This document shows, piece by piece, positions 42,777 through 50,802 of a stretch of 64,000 nt of DNA (position 1 is the stretch's first letter; every line of letters begins with the position of its first letter). Position numbers and translations under genes: made by a program. Source of the stretch: JAAFIP01 sp031367325 (GTDB lineage: Bacteria; Pseudomonadota; Gammaproteobacteria; Burkholderiales; Burkholderiaceae_C); contig JANLPQ010000053.1 in assembly GCA_031367325.1 (NCBI GenBank), positions 1-64,000 on the forward strand, given 5' to 3'. The notes below the pieces were generated by a model. That model worked only from the letters and a program-made list of their open reading frames with translations, was not told where the DNA came from and ran no database searches.

Positions 42777-43832
42777 TTATTTGTACCCCACACGGTCCAG
42801 CATTTGCTGCACTTTAACTTGGTTCATACCCACCACGCTGACGGGAATGGTCTCTGATTTAAAGCTGCCGCCGGTCATGGTTTGCAGGGCTGGGTTGTTC
42901 ACGGTTACGCCTTTGGCAGTAGGCCATTCGTTGTTGCCGTTGGCAAAGTAGTCTTGTGCTTCTTTGCTGGCCAAGTACTCTAAAAACTTCACCGCGTTGG
43001 CTGTGTTATTAGCGTTTTTGGCCATGCCGCCACCAGCAATGTTCACATGCGTACCCCAGCTAGACTGGTTAGGGAACACGATGCCTACTTTTTCCATCAC
43101 GGCTTTGTCCTCAGCCTTGTCGCTGCGCAGCAGGCGGGCCAGGTAGTAGGTGTTGGTAATGGCAATGCCGCATTCGCCGCTGGCTACGGCTTTGATCTGG
43201 TCGGTGTCGCCGCCTTTGGGGGCGCGGGCCATATTGGTCACCATGCCGCCCAGCCATTTTTCTGCAGCCTGCGGGCCTATGTGCTCAGTTACTGCGCCAA
43301 ATAGGCTCAGGTTGTAAGGGTGCGATCCGCTGCGGGTGCACAGCAGACCTTTGTTTTTAGCGTCGCCCAGTTCTTCGTAGGTGTCTACGTCGCCCACCTT
43401 CACACGCGCTTTGTCGTACACGATCACGCGGGCGCGGGTGCTAAAACCAAACCAGGGCGTGCCCTCGGCGCTGGCTTTGCCGCTTAAGTTGGCGGGGATG
43501 GCGGCATCCAGCACTTTAGATTTAACCGGTGCAAACAAGCCCTCAACCTCAGCCTTCCACAAGCGGGCAGCGTCCACCAGCAAAATCACATCCGCTGGTG
43601 ATGCCGTGCCCTCGGCCTTCAAACGTTGCAATATGCCTGCGTCGTCGGCGTCTACCCGGTTAATTTTGATGCCCGTGGCTTTGGTAAAGCCGCTGTACAG
43701 CAGGTCGTCACCGGGGTAGTGGCGGGCTGAGTAAATATTGACCACTTGGTCTTGCGCCGCTGCCGTGTGCAGCGCGCCCATGCAGGCCATCAGGCTGGCG
43801 GCTGCGAGTGTGGTCGATAGGTGTTTCTTCAT
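42777..43832 (-). CDS. fbpA: Ferric iron ABC transporter substrate-binding protein FbpA
   Basis: This is a 351-residue periplasmic binding protein of the transferrin-like Fbp/Afu family. A signal peptide ends at about residue 26 (LHTAAAQD). The N-terminal strand VVNIYSARHY supplies His and Tyr ligands, and the adjacent tyrosines in TNTYYLARLL are the hallmark iron ligands. It hands Fe3+ to FbpBC. It lies 35 bp after hemP on the same strand, downstream of a strong Fur box, so hemP-fbpA is an iron-regulated operon. Confidence 0.93.
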   Translation of the reverse strand: MKKHLSTTLAAASLMACMGALHTAAAQDQVVNIYSARHYPGDDLLYSGFTKATGIKINRVDADDAGILQRLKAEGTASPADVILLVDAARLWKAEVEGLFAPVKSKVLDAAIPANLSGKASAEGTPWFGFSTRARVIVYDKARVKVGDVDTYEELGDAKNKGLLCTRSGSHPYNLSLFGAVTEHIGPQAAEKWLGGMVTNMARAPKGGDTDQIKAVASGECGIAITNTYYLARLLRSDKAEDKAVMEKVGIVFPNQSSWGTHVNIAGGGMAKNANNTANAVKFLEYLASKEAQDYFANGNNEWPTAKGVTVNNPALQTMTGGSFKSETIPVSVVGMNQVKVQQMLDRVGYK

Positions 43833-43867
43833 AGTGCTTTCCAGTTTAAAAATTCAAAAATCAAAAA

Positions 43868-44167
43868 TTATTTGGTCAAGATCAGCTTGCCCAGTTTGGT
43901 AGCTTGCAGGGTGTAGAGCATGCCGTTGTGGGCAATGTCGACGGTTTTATGGCCGCGCAGTAAGACAGCGCTTGATACAGGGGCCGGGCTTGGCAAAGGG
44001 GCAGCACTTGATACACGCAAGGGAGAGCCAAGCTTTGTCGGTGCAGCGCGCGTCGTGGTAGCTAAGCTGGCAGCACTGGTGTGTAGGGCTGACGGCAACT
44101 GGGCGGGCGGTAGCTGCGCTGACGGTAAGGGTTGAGAGCTAAATCGAGATAAGCGGTTATTGAACAT
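43868..44167 (-). CDS. hemP: Hemin uptake protein HemP, extended form
   Basis: This 99-residue protein ends in the HemP/HmuP domain: VLLRGHKTVDIAHNG, MLYTLQATKLGKLILTK (residues about 66-99). That domain alone is about 40-60 residues; here a Ser/Pro/Ala-rich N-terminal extension of about 60 residues precedes it. HmuP in related bacteria is a small regulator needed with Fur-type control for haem uptake genes. Here it heads a ferric transporter gene instead of a haem receptor gene. A Fur box lies about 25 bp upstream. Confidence 0.85.
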   Translation of the reverse strand: MFNNRLSRFSSQPLPSAQLPPAQLPSALHTSAASLATTTRAAPTKLGSPLRVSSAAPLPSPAPVSSAVLLRGHKTVDIAHNGMLYTLQATKLGKLILTK

Positions 44168-44192
44168 AAGTGCAAAATTTAGTTAAGTTATT

Positions 44193-44217
44193 GCAAATGA
44201 GAATGATTATCATATAG
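44193..44217. promoter_or_regulatory. Fur box upstream of hemP-fbpA
   Basis: GCAAATGAGAATGATTATC (44193-44211) matches the Fur consensus at 15 of 19 positions, and a second overlapping match starts six bases later (13 of 19). Overlapping Fur sites are usual for strongly iron-repressed promoters. It lies 26 bp before hemP. Confidence 0.85.
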
Positions 44218-44367
44218 GATTGCATCTAGGTTGGCAAGCTGGCGCTTCTTAATAGCCGCAATGCCAGTAAGGGCACAACCCTTGTCACGCCGACCTCTGC
44301 AGCCAGCCAGGCCACGCGCCAGTCAGCCATTTGACTTTCACATCATTTTTTGACTGACGGAGAAACT

Positions 44368-45765
44368 ATGAAGCTTGATTTTAAAAATAATTTACGCCAC
44401 CGCAGGCTGCTGTTGCAGTGGGGCGGTGTAGCAGCACTGGGCACGGGTATAGCTGCCGTGGTGGCCTGCGGCGGATCAGACTCACCAGCGTCTGCGCCCA
44501 CGGCACCGCCTACGCCCCTTGCCAACCGCTACACCCAAGAAAATTTAGTGGCCAACAACGCCAGCTACCAAGCCAAATTCACCGAAGCCGATTTTGTCGA
44601 CGCTTGGGGCATTGCCATCCGTCCCAAAGGTGCAGGCGGACACTTTTGGGTGGGCGGCGGCGGTACCAGCTGGCAGTATGTGGGCGACGTGAAAGCCTCG
44701 GCTATACCCAGCCTGCAGCCATTGTTTCAGGACGGCTTGAAAAAGGTGACAGTAGCGGGCGCAGATTCGCTCACCACCGACACCAGCTTGGGCAAAATCA
44801 CAGGCGTGGTGTACAACGGCGCGCCCTTGATAGGCACACCCGCTGCGGCCACAAACTTTCGCATCACCGGCCAAACGGTGGGCAGCGGTGCTACAGCTAC
44901 TACTTTCGACGGGTCAGCGCGTTTTGTATTTGTCACTGACTCTGGCAAAGTCAGCGGCTGGACCGACCGCAGCAGCAGCGGCACCATCGTGCGCACCGAC
45001 GGCGTCGCACAAGAAAAATACGACGGGTTAGCAGACGGCAGCGCCTTCTTTGGTGTAGCCATCAAACCAGATACGTGGGACACGATGTGGTTGACCGACT
45101 TTGGCGCCAGCCCGCAAATCGTCACACTCGATAAAACCTGGATCAAAGTGCCCACCGTAGGTTTTGCCAACCCATTTGGCTCGGGCGCAGCAGGCGCTGG
45201 CGGCGCGAAAGCCGTGGTACCCGGCGACCCAGTGCCATTTAACATCCAAGTGCTGGGCGAGGGCGCGGCAGGCCGCGTGTTTGTGGCCTATGCCATCAGC
45301 CAGCCCAACCCAGACCCCAAGGCTCCAGCAGGCAGTTTTTATGCCGCCGAAGAAGACGCCCTTGACGCAGCCGCCGAGCTGGCCAGCGGCAACCAGCCCA
45401 ACAAAGGCAAGCTGGTGGAATTTAATTTGAAGGGTGAACGCGTACGTATTTTCGACGACGCCAAGCGCCTGAACGCACCGTGGGGCGTAGCCATGGCACC
45501 GGATAATTTTGGCAAGCTGTCGGGTGCGCTGTTAGTAGGTAACTTTGGTGGAGTAGGGCGTATTTGCGCCTTTGACGCCACCACAGGGCAGTACATTGAC
45601 GACCTGCGCGACCCTGCCGACAAGCCCATAGCTATCGCGGGCCTATGGGCGCTGCAGTTTGGCAATGGCGAGAGTTTGGGCGACAGCAACGCGCTGTATT
45701 TTGCGGCGGGGCCTGATAATGAGAAGGACGGTTTGTTTGGCAGCTTGCGCTACGCCGCGCCATAA
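44368..45765 (+). CDS. TIGR03118-family exported protein
   Basis: This is a 465-residue exported protein of the uncharacterised TIGR03118 family. The N-terminus (RHRRLLLQWGGVAALGTG) with VVACGGSD suggests a lipoprotein (Cys34). A Pro/Ala/Ser linker follows. The body shows the family's repeating beta-propeller-like units: VDAWGIAIRPKGAGGHFWV, DTMWLTDFGASPQIV, LNAPWGVAMAPDNFG and LLVGNFGGVGRI. GGAGA precedes the ATG by eight bases. It is transcribed away from hemP, with about 150 bp between it and the Fur box. Function is unknown. Confidence 0.85.
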   Translation: MKLDFKNNLRHRRLLLQWGGVAALGTGIAAVVACGGSDSPASAPTAPPTPLANRYTQENLVANNASYQAKFTEADFVDAWGIAIRPKGAGGHFWVGGGGTSWQYVGDVKASAIPSLQPLFQDGLKKVTVAGADSLTTDTSLGKITGVVYNGAPLIGTPAAATNFRITGQTVGSGATATTFDGSARFVFVTDSGKVSGWTDRSSSGTIVRTDGVAQEKYDGLADGSAFFGVAIKPDTWDTMWLTDFGASPQIVTLDKTWIKVPTVGFANPFGSGAAGAGGAKAVVPGDPVPFNIQVLGEGAAGRVFVAYAISQPNPDPKAPAGSFYAAEEDALDAAAELASGNQPNKGKLVEFNLKGERVRIFDDAKRLNAPWGVAMAPDNFGKLSGALLVGNFGGVGRICAFDATTGQYIDDLRDPADKPIAIAGLWALQFGNGESLGDSNALYFAAGPDNEKDGLFGSLRYAAP

Positions 45766-45819
45766 GCTTTTGGCAAAACAGAAATAGGCATCTAAGAAAA
45801 GTACCGGCTTAATGCAGTG

Positions 45820-46746
45820 CTACAAAGCATCTTGCGCACGTTGTATTTCTTCTTGCGATTCCACATTATTAGGCAGCAGTTGAATCGCCGCGCGCAGGCC
45901 GGGCACGGCGTCCATCAGCGCTTGCTCTACATTGCCCCGCAGCGCAGCAGCGCGGCCCAGTGTCCACGATGCAGGCATGTGCATGTGCACATCTACAAAG
46001 CAGCGCTGGCCTGCTTTGCGGGTGTGCAGGTGGTCAAACCGCAAAATATCTGTGCCATTGCGTTGCGTGGCAAAGTCTTGCAGCACGGCGTGAATAGCCT
46101 GCAAATCTTGCGCGTCCATCGCCTCGTCCATCAGGCCTTGGCTAGACCGCCACATCAGGTGCACGCCTTCGCGCATGATATTTAGCGCCACCGCAATGGC
46201 CACTGCAGCATCTAGCCACAGCCAGCCCGTAGCCCATACGGCGACGATGCCTACCACTACACCCAGTGTGGTCCACACATCGGTCATCAGGTGGCGTGCA
46301 TCGGCCTCCAGCGCAATGCTGCGCTTGGCACGCCCCACGCGCAACATCAGCCAAGCCAATGCACCGTTAATAGCGGTGCTAACCAAGGACAGTGCTAAGC
46401 CCAAACCTATTTGTTCCAAAGGCAGCGGGCTGAGCAGCCGGTAGCTGGCCGCTACGATGATGGCCACAGCGGCAGCTAAGATTAAAAAACCCTCAAAGCC
46501 CGAAGAAAAATACTCTGCCTTGTAGTGCCCAAACGGATGGTCATCATCCGCAGGTCGCTCGGCTATCGATACCATCCACAGTGCAAACGCGGCGCTGGCC
46601 AGGTTAACCAACGACTCCATAGCGTCTGACAGCAATGCCACCGAGCCCGTAACGTACCAAGCCAGCGTTTTTAGCGCGATGGTGATCACCGCGACCATCA
46701 CGGACGCTTTAAGCAGTTGCTTGGGTGTGAGCTGTTGCAAATTCAT
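45820..46746 (-). CDS. Cation diffusion facilitator (metal efflux)
   Basis: This is a 308-residue inner-membrane CDF transporter, exchanging divalent metal (Zn, Fe, Mn or Co) for protons. About six helices and a cytoplasmic C-terminal domain are visible. Metal-site residues are in LLSDAMESLVN (D-x3-E/N type, helix 2) and in DARHLMTDVWTTLG (HxxxD, helix 5). HPFGHYKAEYFSSGFEG is the family signature between helices 2 and 3. The C-terminal domain has histidines in FDHLHTRKAGQRCFVDVHMHM. The metal cannot be chosen with certainty. Its ATG lies 8 bp after the tRNA-Arg 3' end. Confidence 0.92.
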   Translation of the reverse strand: MNLQQLTPKQLLKASVMVAVITIALKTLAWYVTGSVALLSDAMESLVNLASAAFALWMVSIAERPADDDHPFGHYKAEYFSSGFEGFLILAAAVAIIVAASYRLLSPLPLEQIGLGLALSLVSTAINGALAWLMLRVGRAKRSIALEADARHLMTDVWTTLGVVVGIVAVWATGWLWLDAAVAIAVALNIMREGVHLMWRSSQGLMDEAMDAQDLQAIHAVLQDFATQRNGTDILRFDHLHTRKAGQRCFVDVHMHMPASWTLGRAAALRGNVEQALMDAVPGLRAAIQLLPNNVESQEEIQRAQDAL

Positions 46747-46754
46747 GGCTGGTG

Positions 46755-46829
46755 TGGTCCCCTCGACAGGAATCGAACCTGTATCTGACGCTTAGGAGGC
46801 ATCCGTTCTATCCATTGAACTACGAGGAG
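46755..46829 (-). tRNA. tRNA-Arg, anticodon CCT
   Basis: The folded minus-strand sequence has acceptor stem CTCCTCG/CGAGGGG, D stem GTTC/GAAC, anticodon stem GATGC/GCGTC with loop CTCCTAA, T stem ACAGG/CCTGT with TTCGATT loop, discriminator A and an encoded CCA. The anticodon CCT reads AGG. A cation efflux gene follows 8 bp later on the same strand and may be co-transcribed. Confidence 0.95.
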
Positions 46830-46909
46830 CATGTGATGCAATACTGATTGTAGTGGCAGCCCCTTATGCTGTTGTCTGCTATAGCCAGAAGCTTGTTTTA
46901 AAGGCCAAT

Positions 46910-46975
46910 TTATAAGCATTTTAGCCTTGTAACCCAAGTAAAACCTGCTCAAGCAGCTATGAAATACATAGTATG
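46910..46975 (-). repeat. Dispersed AGCTGCTTGAGCAG repeat
   Basis: The core CTGCTCAAGCAGCTAT is at 46945-46960. Read on the minus strand it is ACTATGTATTTC, core, GGTTTTACTTGGGTTACAAG, the most regular example of the GTTTTACTTGGG tail type. Confidence 0.9.
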
Positions 46976-46999
46976 CACAGGTGGCTACGGCTACTGCGT

Positions 47000-48202
47000 T
47001 TACTTAGACAGCAGTCGCATCGCTTCTTCCAGCCCCTTCACCGTCAGCGGGTACATGCGCTGCGACATGATCTGCTGCATGATACCAATGCTCTGGCGGT
47101 ACTGCCACACGCCTTGCGGCTCGGGGTTGACCCAGGCAAACTTGGGAAAGGCCTGCGTTAAGCGCTGCAGCCACTCCACGCCGGCTTCTTCGTTGTTGTA
47201 TTCCACACTGCCGCCGGGCTGCAAAATTTCATACGGGCTCATGGTGGCGTCGCCAATAAAGATCAGTTTGTAGTCTTTGTTGTACTTGCGAATAATATCT
47301 TGCGTGGGGAATTTTTCGGCATAGCGGCGGCGGTTGTTCTTCCACATAAAGTCGTAGACGCAGTTGTGAAAGTAATAAAACTCAAGGTGTTTAAACTCAG
47401 TTTTAGCCGCCGAGAACATTTCTTCCACCCGGCCAATGTGCTCGTCCATCGTGCCGCCCACGTCCATCAGCAGCAGCACCTTCACGTTGTTATGCCGCTC
47501 GGGCACCATTTTGATGTCTAGCCAACCTGCGTTGGCAGCCGTGCTGCGGATGGTGTCGTCCAGGTCCAGCTCATCATGCGCGCCTTCGCGGGCGAACTTG
47601 CGCAGGCGACGCAGCGCGATTTTGATGTTGCGCGTACCTAGCTCCTGCGTGTCGTCATAGTCTTTGTAGGCGCGCTGGTCCCACACCTTCACCGCCGTGC
47701 GATTGCGCCCTTTATCTTGCCCAATGCGAATACCCTGTGGGTTTTGCCCATACGCACCAAACGGCGAGGTGCCGCCCGTGCCTATCCATTTATTGCCGCC
47801 CTCGTGGCGCTCTTTTTGTTCTTCAAAACGTTTTTTCAGCGTCTCCATCAGCTCGTCCCAGCCCATTTTTTCAATCTTGGCCAGCTCTTCGGGGGACAGT
47901 TGCAGCTCCAGGTTCTTACGCAGCCAGTCCAGCGGAATTTCTTTAGTGAAATCCGCCACCATCTCCACGCCTTTAAAGTACGACGCAAACGCCCGGTCAA
48001 ACTTGTCGTAATGCTTCTCGTCTTTCACCAGCGCGGTGCGGCTAAGGTAGTAAAAGTCGTCAATCTTGTAGCCCGTTGCGTCATCACTGTCGCAGTTCGG
48101 TCCCACCACGCCTTCTTTCAAGGCTTCGAGCAGCGTGAGGTATTCCTTGACCGACACGGGGAGCTTGGCGGAGCGCAGGGTGTAGAAGAAGTCAATTAGC
48201 AT
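47000..48202 (-). CDS. VWA-domain protein (CoxE/COG3552-like)
   Basis: This is a 400-residue cytoplasmic protein with a C-terminal von Willebrand A domain. The metal-binding MIDAS loop reads LLMDVGGTMDEH; the usual DxSxS is DVGGTM, as in other members of this family. The N-terminal half (DFFYTLRSAKLPVSVKEYL, WDQRAYKDYDDTQELG) is typical of the partner proteins of MoxR AAA+ ATPases. With its MoxR (50803-51657) it would form a chaperone pair that activates a metal enzyme or complex; the client is unknown. The ATG at 48202 was preferred to an in-frame start at 48238. Its usual neighbour moxR is displaced by 2.6 kb of other genes. Confidence 0.88.
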   Translation of the reverse strand: MLIDFFYTLRSAKLPVSVKEYLTLLEALKEGVVGPNCDSDDATGYKIDDFYYLSRTALVKDEKHYDKFDRAFASYFKGVEMVADFTKEIPLDWLRKNLELQLSPEELAKIEKMGWDELMETLKKRFEEQKERHEGGNKWIGTGGTSPFGAYGQNPQGIRIGQDKGRNRTAVKVWDQRAYKDYDDTQELGTRNIKIALRRLRKFAREGAHDELDLDDTIRSTAANAGWLDIKMVPERHNNVKVLLLMDVGGTMDEHIGRVEEMFSAAKTEFKHLEFYYFHNCVYDFMWKNNRRRYAEKFPTQDIIRKYNKDYKLIFIGDATMSPYEILQPGGSVEYNNEEAGVEWLQRLTQAFPKFAWVNPEPQGVWQYRQSIGIMQQIMSQRMYPLTVKGLEEAMRLLSK

Positions 48203-48225
48203 TTGTGCAATTCTAAGAAATTTTC

Positions 48226-49026
48226 TTAAGAGTACCAACGATACTGTAAGTGTTGGTCGTACTCATTTTTGGGCAATTTCTCATGCAATTTGAAGTATGA
48301 AATTAATTCATGAAGTTCTTTAAATTGACTACCGCACGCCATATAGCAAATCAGCGATAGCTGTGCTTGACCTATTTGAGCGCAAAAAAGTTGCACAAAT
48401 ATTTTTTCGTCATCTATACGATCTTTGATAATTTCAAGTGCTAATTGGATCAAATCTAAATATGTGGATAGTTGCGGTTGGAAACTATCGACTATCAAAT
48501 CTATTGAAGCTTGATCGTGTCGCCCGTACTTATCTGCAAAATTGAAAGATTGACCGTCCTTAATGACTGTGTTGCTCCATAAAATTCCAGCTAAAGAATT
48601 AATATGTTCATTTCGCGGTCTAATTGAGAAATTAGTACTCATGGTGTTAGCTGTAGTTTCCACCTTCTCCATTACTGAGAAGAAGAGTTTTTCATTCCCA
48701 GACTGTTGCTCTCGGAGATTTGCTGCGGAAAGATGCGCAGTTTGCTTCTCCAGAGTCAGCTTGGTTTCTGACAGCTGAGTTCTCTGTAACCGCCAGACTC
48801 GAACTGCAACTATTAATGTGAAAAGCGCGATAGTTGGATTCAACAGGCCGCCGATGTAGTCGCCGAATGCTCCCCAACTTGTTGAGTTTTCAGTCCAAGG
48901 TAATGCAGAAAAGACCCAGCCGTATGCAACAAGCAGTACTATGGTGAAAATGACTGCTACCCATGGAGCATACCCAAGCCAACTATCGGATTCTGGCGGT
49001 GCGTCAGAGGCGGGCAGTTTGCTCAT
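48226..49026 (-). CDS. Putative phage abortive infection protein (PutAbiC-like), membrane
   Basis: This is a 266-residue protein. Two transmembrane helices lie near residues 18-40 and 55-77 and flank SWGAFGDYIGGLLNPTIALF, the most conserved part of the PutAbiC family. A coiled coil follows (about 80-112, LQRTQLSETKLTLEKQ), then a helical cytoplasmic domain with KLFFSVMEKVETTANTM. The base composition is clearly more AT-rich than its neighbours, suggesting transfer. The ATG overlaps the vapC stop (ATGA), so it is translated with the toxin gene. PutAbiC proteins are predicted, not proven, to kill or arrest phage-infected cells. The VWA gene starts 23 bp after its stop. Confidence 0.7.
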   Translation of the reverse strand: MSKLPASDAPPESDSWLGYAPWVAVIFTIVLLVAYGWVFSALPWTENSTSWGAFGDYIGGLLNPTIALFTLIVAVRVWRLQRTQLSETKLTLEKQTAHLSAANLREQQSGNEKLFFSVMEKVETTANTMSTNFSIRPRNEHINSLAGILWSNTVIKDGQSFNFADKYGRHDQASIDLIVDSFQPQLSTYLDLIQLALEIIKDRIDDEKIFVQLFCAQIGQAQLSLICYMACGSQFKELHELISYFKLHEKLPKNEYDQHLQYRWYS

Positions 49027-49418
49027 GCCCAGTTTTCAAGCTTCAAGCCCGGCACACGTTTGAATTCGCGGGTGTTGTTCGTTACTAGCGTCATACCGTT
49101 GCTGAACGCATGCGCTGCAATCCACAAGTCGTTGGGGCCGATCAGGGAGCCTGTTTTGTGGAGTTTGGCCCGAATGGTCGCATAGCTTGCGGCTACTGTG
49201 CTGTCCAAGGGCAGCACTTCAATACCCTCAAATAACTCGCGGATACGGGCTTGTTTTTGTGCGCCTGACGGGTGCAGCTGCATGCCAAACCATACCTCAG
49301 CTTGCGTCACTACAGATATTTTGATCTGGTCGGGATTAATTTTCAAAGCAGCCTGTTGTACTGGGCTTACACCTTTGACCAGATACGAAAACGTGTCGGT
49401 GTCTAGCATGTAGATCAT
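49023..49418 (-). CDS. vapC: VapC-type PIN-domain toxin
   Basis: This is a 131-residue PIN-domain ribonuclease. The acidic site is Asp6 (YMLDTDTF), Glu41 (VVTQAEVWFG) and Asp97 (GPNDLWIAAHA), with LVTNNTREF at the fourth position. VapC toxins cleave tRNA or rRNA. The start at 49418 overlaps the vapB stop by 4 bp, and its stop overlaps the PutAbiC-like gene by 4 bp. An internal ATG at 49409 is possible. Confidence 0.92.
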   Translation of the reverse strand: MIYMLDTDTFSYLVKGVSPVQQAALKINPDQIKISVVTQAEVWFGMQLHPSGAQKQARIRELFEGIEVLPLDSTVAASYATIRAKLHKTGSLIGPNDLWIAAHAFSNGMTLVTNNTREFKRVPGLKLENWA

Positions 49419-49786
49419 GCCTTGGCTTTCTTGGATGTGCTGCGTGGGGTGGCTTTGCGTAACGCAGGCTCATCTGGTCCAAACAGCGCATCCCAATCGC
49501 GTTCTTGGGCGGGCTGCTTGCGGTTCTCACGGATAGCCTCCATGGCCTTGTCCCACTGCGCGGCATCTGCTGCGGTCATTTTAGGTAAGTGGGCCAAAAC
49601 CTCGCCGAGGGTTTTGTATTTGGGCTTAAGCACCAGCTCATCACCGCGCTGGACAATAGTGACCTGCTTGGTCTTGAGCTGAAATTCTTTGGGGATGCGC
49701 ACGGCTTGGCTGTTGCCACTGGTAAAGACAGAGGCGACTCTAGAGGCTGTGGGTTGTAGATTTAAAACTGGGATACGGGCGTTCAT
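49415..49786 (-). CDS. vapB: VapB-type antitoxin (AbrB/MazE fold)
   Basis: This is a 123-residue antitoxin. The N-terminal swapped-hairpin AbrB-like DNA-binding domain is visible in TSGNSQAVRIPKEFQLKTKQV. The C-terminal part (KYKTLGEVLAHL, EERDWDALF-like QERDWDALFG) should wrap the VapC active site. It is longer than the usual 75-90 residues, with a basic tail ending KKAKA. The ATG at 49786 has GGAG six bases upstream and is preferred to the ATG at 49798. It probably represses its own promoter through the repeat at 49798-49825. Confidence 0.88.
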   Translation of the reverse strand: MNARIPVLNLQPTASRVASVFTSGNSQAVRIPKEFQLKTKQVTIVQRGDELVLKPKYKTLGEVLAHLPKMTAADAAQWDKAMEAIRENRKQPAQERDWDALFGPDEPALRKATPRSTSKKAKA

Positions 49787-49797
49787 GGCAAGCTCCA

Positions 49798-49825
49798 TTT
49801 GTATATGGTGATTGTATATACATTC
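49798..49825. promoter_or_regulatory. Candidate vapB operator
   Basis: TTTGTATATGGTGATTGTATATACATT contains two TTGTATAT words in direct order and a perfect GTATATAC palindrome just upstream of vapB. AbrB-fold antitoxins bind such sites for autoregulation. Confidence 0.5.
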
Positions 49826-49876
49826 ATGCTTTGGTGCTTAAATAGACTTTTGCCCGTTTGCGCTAAGTCTTTGCCT

Positions 49877-50479
49877 TTAACGCGGTTTATCCAACTGGTA
49901 CAACAACTGCGCTTTGACCTCAGCCCATTCACCGCTGCGTAAGCTGTACATCACTGTATCGCGTATCGTGCCGTCGCGGCGCAGGGCGTGGCCTAGGACG
50001 ACGCCTTCTTTGTGCGCACCTAGGCGTTCGATGGCTTTTTGGCTGGCGAAGTTAAAGTTATCAGTGCGCCAGCCCACTACACCGCATTGCAGTGTTTCAA
50101 ATGCATGCGTCATCAGCATCAGCTTGCAAGTGCTGTTAACGTGGCTACGCTGCGCGCTTTTGGCGTACCAGGTGTAGCCAATTTCTAGGCGTTTAACCGC
50201 GGGCAAAATGTCGTGGTAGCTGCTGCTGCCTAGTACTTTGCCAGTGGATTCGTCGATGACGGCGAAGGCGAATCGGCTGCCAACATCGCGCATTTGCAAC
50301 GCTGCCTCAATGTAGGTGCGCGTGTTCTCGGGCTCGGGTACGGATGTAACGCGGATTTTCCATAGCTCGCCGTCGGCGGCAGCCAGACGCAGGCCGTCTT
50401 CATGGGTTAGTGCAAGTGGTTCTAAGCGCAAGCCGCGCAAAGATAAAGTGACGGGCGTGACAAAGGGGGCGGTAGTCAT
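49877..50479 (-). CDS. GNAT-family N-acetyltransferase
   Basis: This is a 200-residue acetyltransferase of the RimJ/RimL type. Strands LSLRGLRLEPL and FAFAVIDESTGKVLGSSSY, then the acetyl-CoA segment LEIGYTWYAKSAQRSHVNSTCKLMLMTHAFE, and the family end motif NFASQKAIERLGAHKEGVVLGH are visible. The substrate could be a ribosomal protein, an antibiotic or an amino acid; nothing in the sequence decides. The ATG at 50479 was chosen over an in-frame upstream codon that would overlap the preceding small gene. Confidence 0.87.
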   Translation of the reverse strand: MTTAPFVTPVTLSLRGLRLEPLALTHEDGLRLAAADGELWKIRVTSVPEPENTRTYIEAALQMRDVGSRFAFAVIDESTGKVLGSSSYHDILPAVKRLEIGYTWYAKSAQRSHVNSTCKLMLMTHAFETLQCGVVGWRTDNFNFASQKAIERLGAHKEGVVLGHALRRDGTIRDTVMYSLRSGEWAEVKAQLLYQLDKPR

Positions 50480-50499
50480 GGGAGGGTTGCTATGGTTAT

Positions 50500-50721
50500 T
50501 TATTCTTTTTTCTCTGGGTATACCTTGGCGCGCACCCAGCGGGCCAGCTGCAGGCCTGCGCCGCCACCCAAACCGCACAGCAAAATACCGCCAATACTGG
50601 CGTTGGCGTAGCCGGGTGCAAAAATGTCCAGGCCAAAGGCGCGGCCTACAAACATGCCTGCTAACGCTCCACCTACAAAGCCCATGGCATCGGTGATGCC
50701 TTGCATTAATAATTTATTCAT
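50500..50721 (-). CDS. Small glycine-rich membrane protein
   Basis: This is a 73-residue protein with two hydrophobic Gly-rich segments, MGFVGGALAGMFVGRAFG and ASIGGILLCGLGGGAGLQLA, and a charged end (RWVRAKVYPEKKE). AAGGAC lies 7 bases before the ATG. The pattern recalls small stress-related membrane proteins such as GlsB/YeaQ, but I cannot place it in a family. It lies between moxR and the GNAT gene. Confidence 0.7.
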   Translation of the reverse strand: MNKLLMQGITDAMGFVGGALAGMFVGRAFGLDIFAPGYANASIGGILLCGLGGGAGLQLARWVRAKVYPEKKE

Positions 50722-50802
50722 CGTGTGTCCTTCATTGAGGTGGCCAACTGCACAGTCAGCGTCGTAAATGCTGCGTAAATAACGGAGTAATCAGCGATCT
50801 AA

